Below, in pieces: positions 5,338-5,338 of a stretch of DNA of 5,338 nucleotides. The notes beneath the pieces are model-generated. The model ran no database searches. It saw only the letters and a list, made by a program, of their open reading frames with translations, and was not told where the DNA came from. Every line of letters begins with the position of its first letter. Position 1 is the first letter of the stretch. The position numbers and the translations under genes were made by a program. The stretch is from Mycoplasmatota bacterium (GTDB taxonomy: Bacteria; Bacillota_I; Bacilli_A; Izemoplasmatales; Izemoplasmataceae), in contig JAFLJX010000133.1 of the NCBI GenBank assembly GCA_022712785.1, positions 1 to 5,338 of the forward strand, written 5' to 3'.

Positions 5338-5338
5338 C

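Noticed and set aside
1..5338. CRISPR array, tRNA, rRNA, riboswitch or complete insertion sequence
   Set aside because: No regularly spaced repeats, no cloverleaf or conserved rRNA stretches, no recognisable aptamer, and no transposase coding sequence were seen on either strand.
1..5338. Mollicute code with TGA as tryptophan
   Set aside because: All family proteins read through intact with TGG as Trp and end at TAA or TAG; no gene needs TGA read-through to be full length.

Overview
The window is an AT-rich (roughly 30% GC by eye) bacterial segment in which every supported gene lies on the minus strand. Purine-rich Shine-Dalgarno sites (AGGAGG, AAGAGGT) precede the genes, stops are TAA or TAG, and tryptophan is encoded by TGG. 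No TGA interrupts a gene, so the standard bacterial code fits. The protein families (PadR with DUF2812, ClbS/DfsB, DUF438-hemerythrin-PAS) and base composition point to a low-GC Bacillota or a close relative such as an Acholeplasma- or Turicibacter-like lineage. I cannot fix the genus.

Transcription runs from right to left. Operon 1 (about 5337 to 3044) starts at or beyond the right edge. It has an SsuC/TauC-type ABC permease (4555-5337) that overlaps by 14 nt a DUF438-hemerythrin-PAS protein (3282-4568). These are followed by about 200 bases of degenerate coding-like sequence in two frames (3077-3281) and a rho-independent terminator (3044-3068).

Operon 2 (about 2898 to 931) begins at a near-consensus promoter (TTGACA, 16 nt, TGaTATAAT). 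Two copies of a PadR-type dyad, ATATGTC-N7-GACATAT, sit on it exactly 30 bp apart: one lies in the -35/-10 spacer, the other just past the transcription start. It encodes a PadR repressor, a membrane protein with two DUF2812 modules (14-nt overlap), and a 104-residue membrane protein. The layout suggests an autoregulated membrane-stress or membrane-modulating cassette of unknown function.

Below it is a ClbS/DfsB-family gene (245-748) with its own strong RBS and a 15-bp-stem terminator (201-234). The 182-bp gap before it holds a perfect 18-bp direct repeat bracketing a 7-bp inverted repeat. From 1 to 200 there is a GU-rich hairpin that pairs well only as minus-strand RNA and resembles an IS200/IS605 right end. 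After it come a possible extended -10 promoter, and an RBS plus ATG for a gene leaving the left edge.

The strongest leads are the PadR/DUF2812 operon with its two-site promoter, the decayed reading frame after the DUF438 gene, the repeat-bracketed region upstream of the ClbS-like gene, and the isolated hairpin at 139-180.
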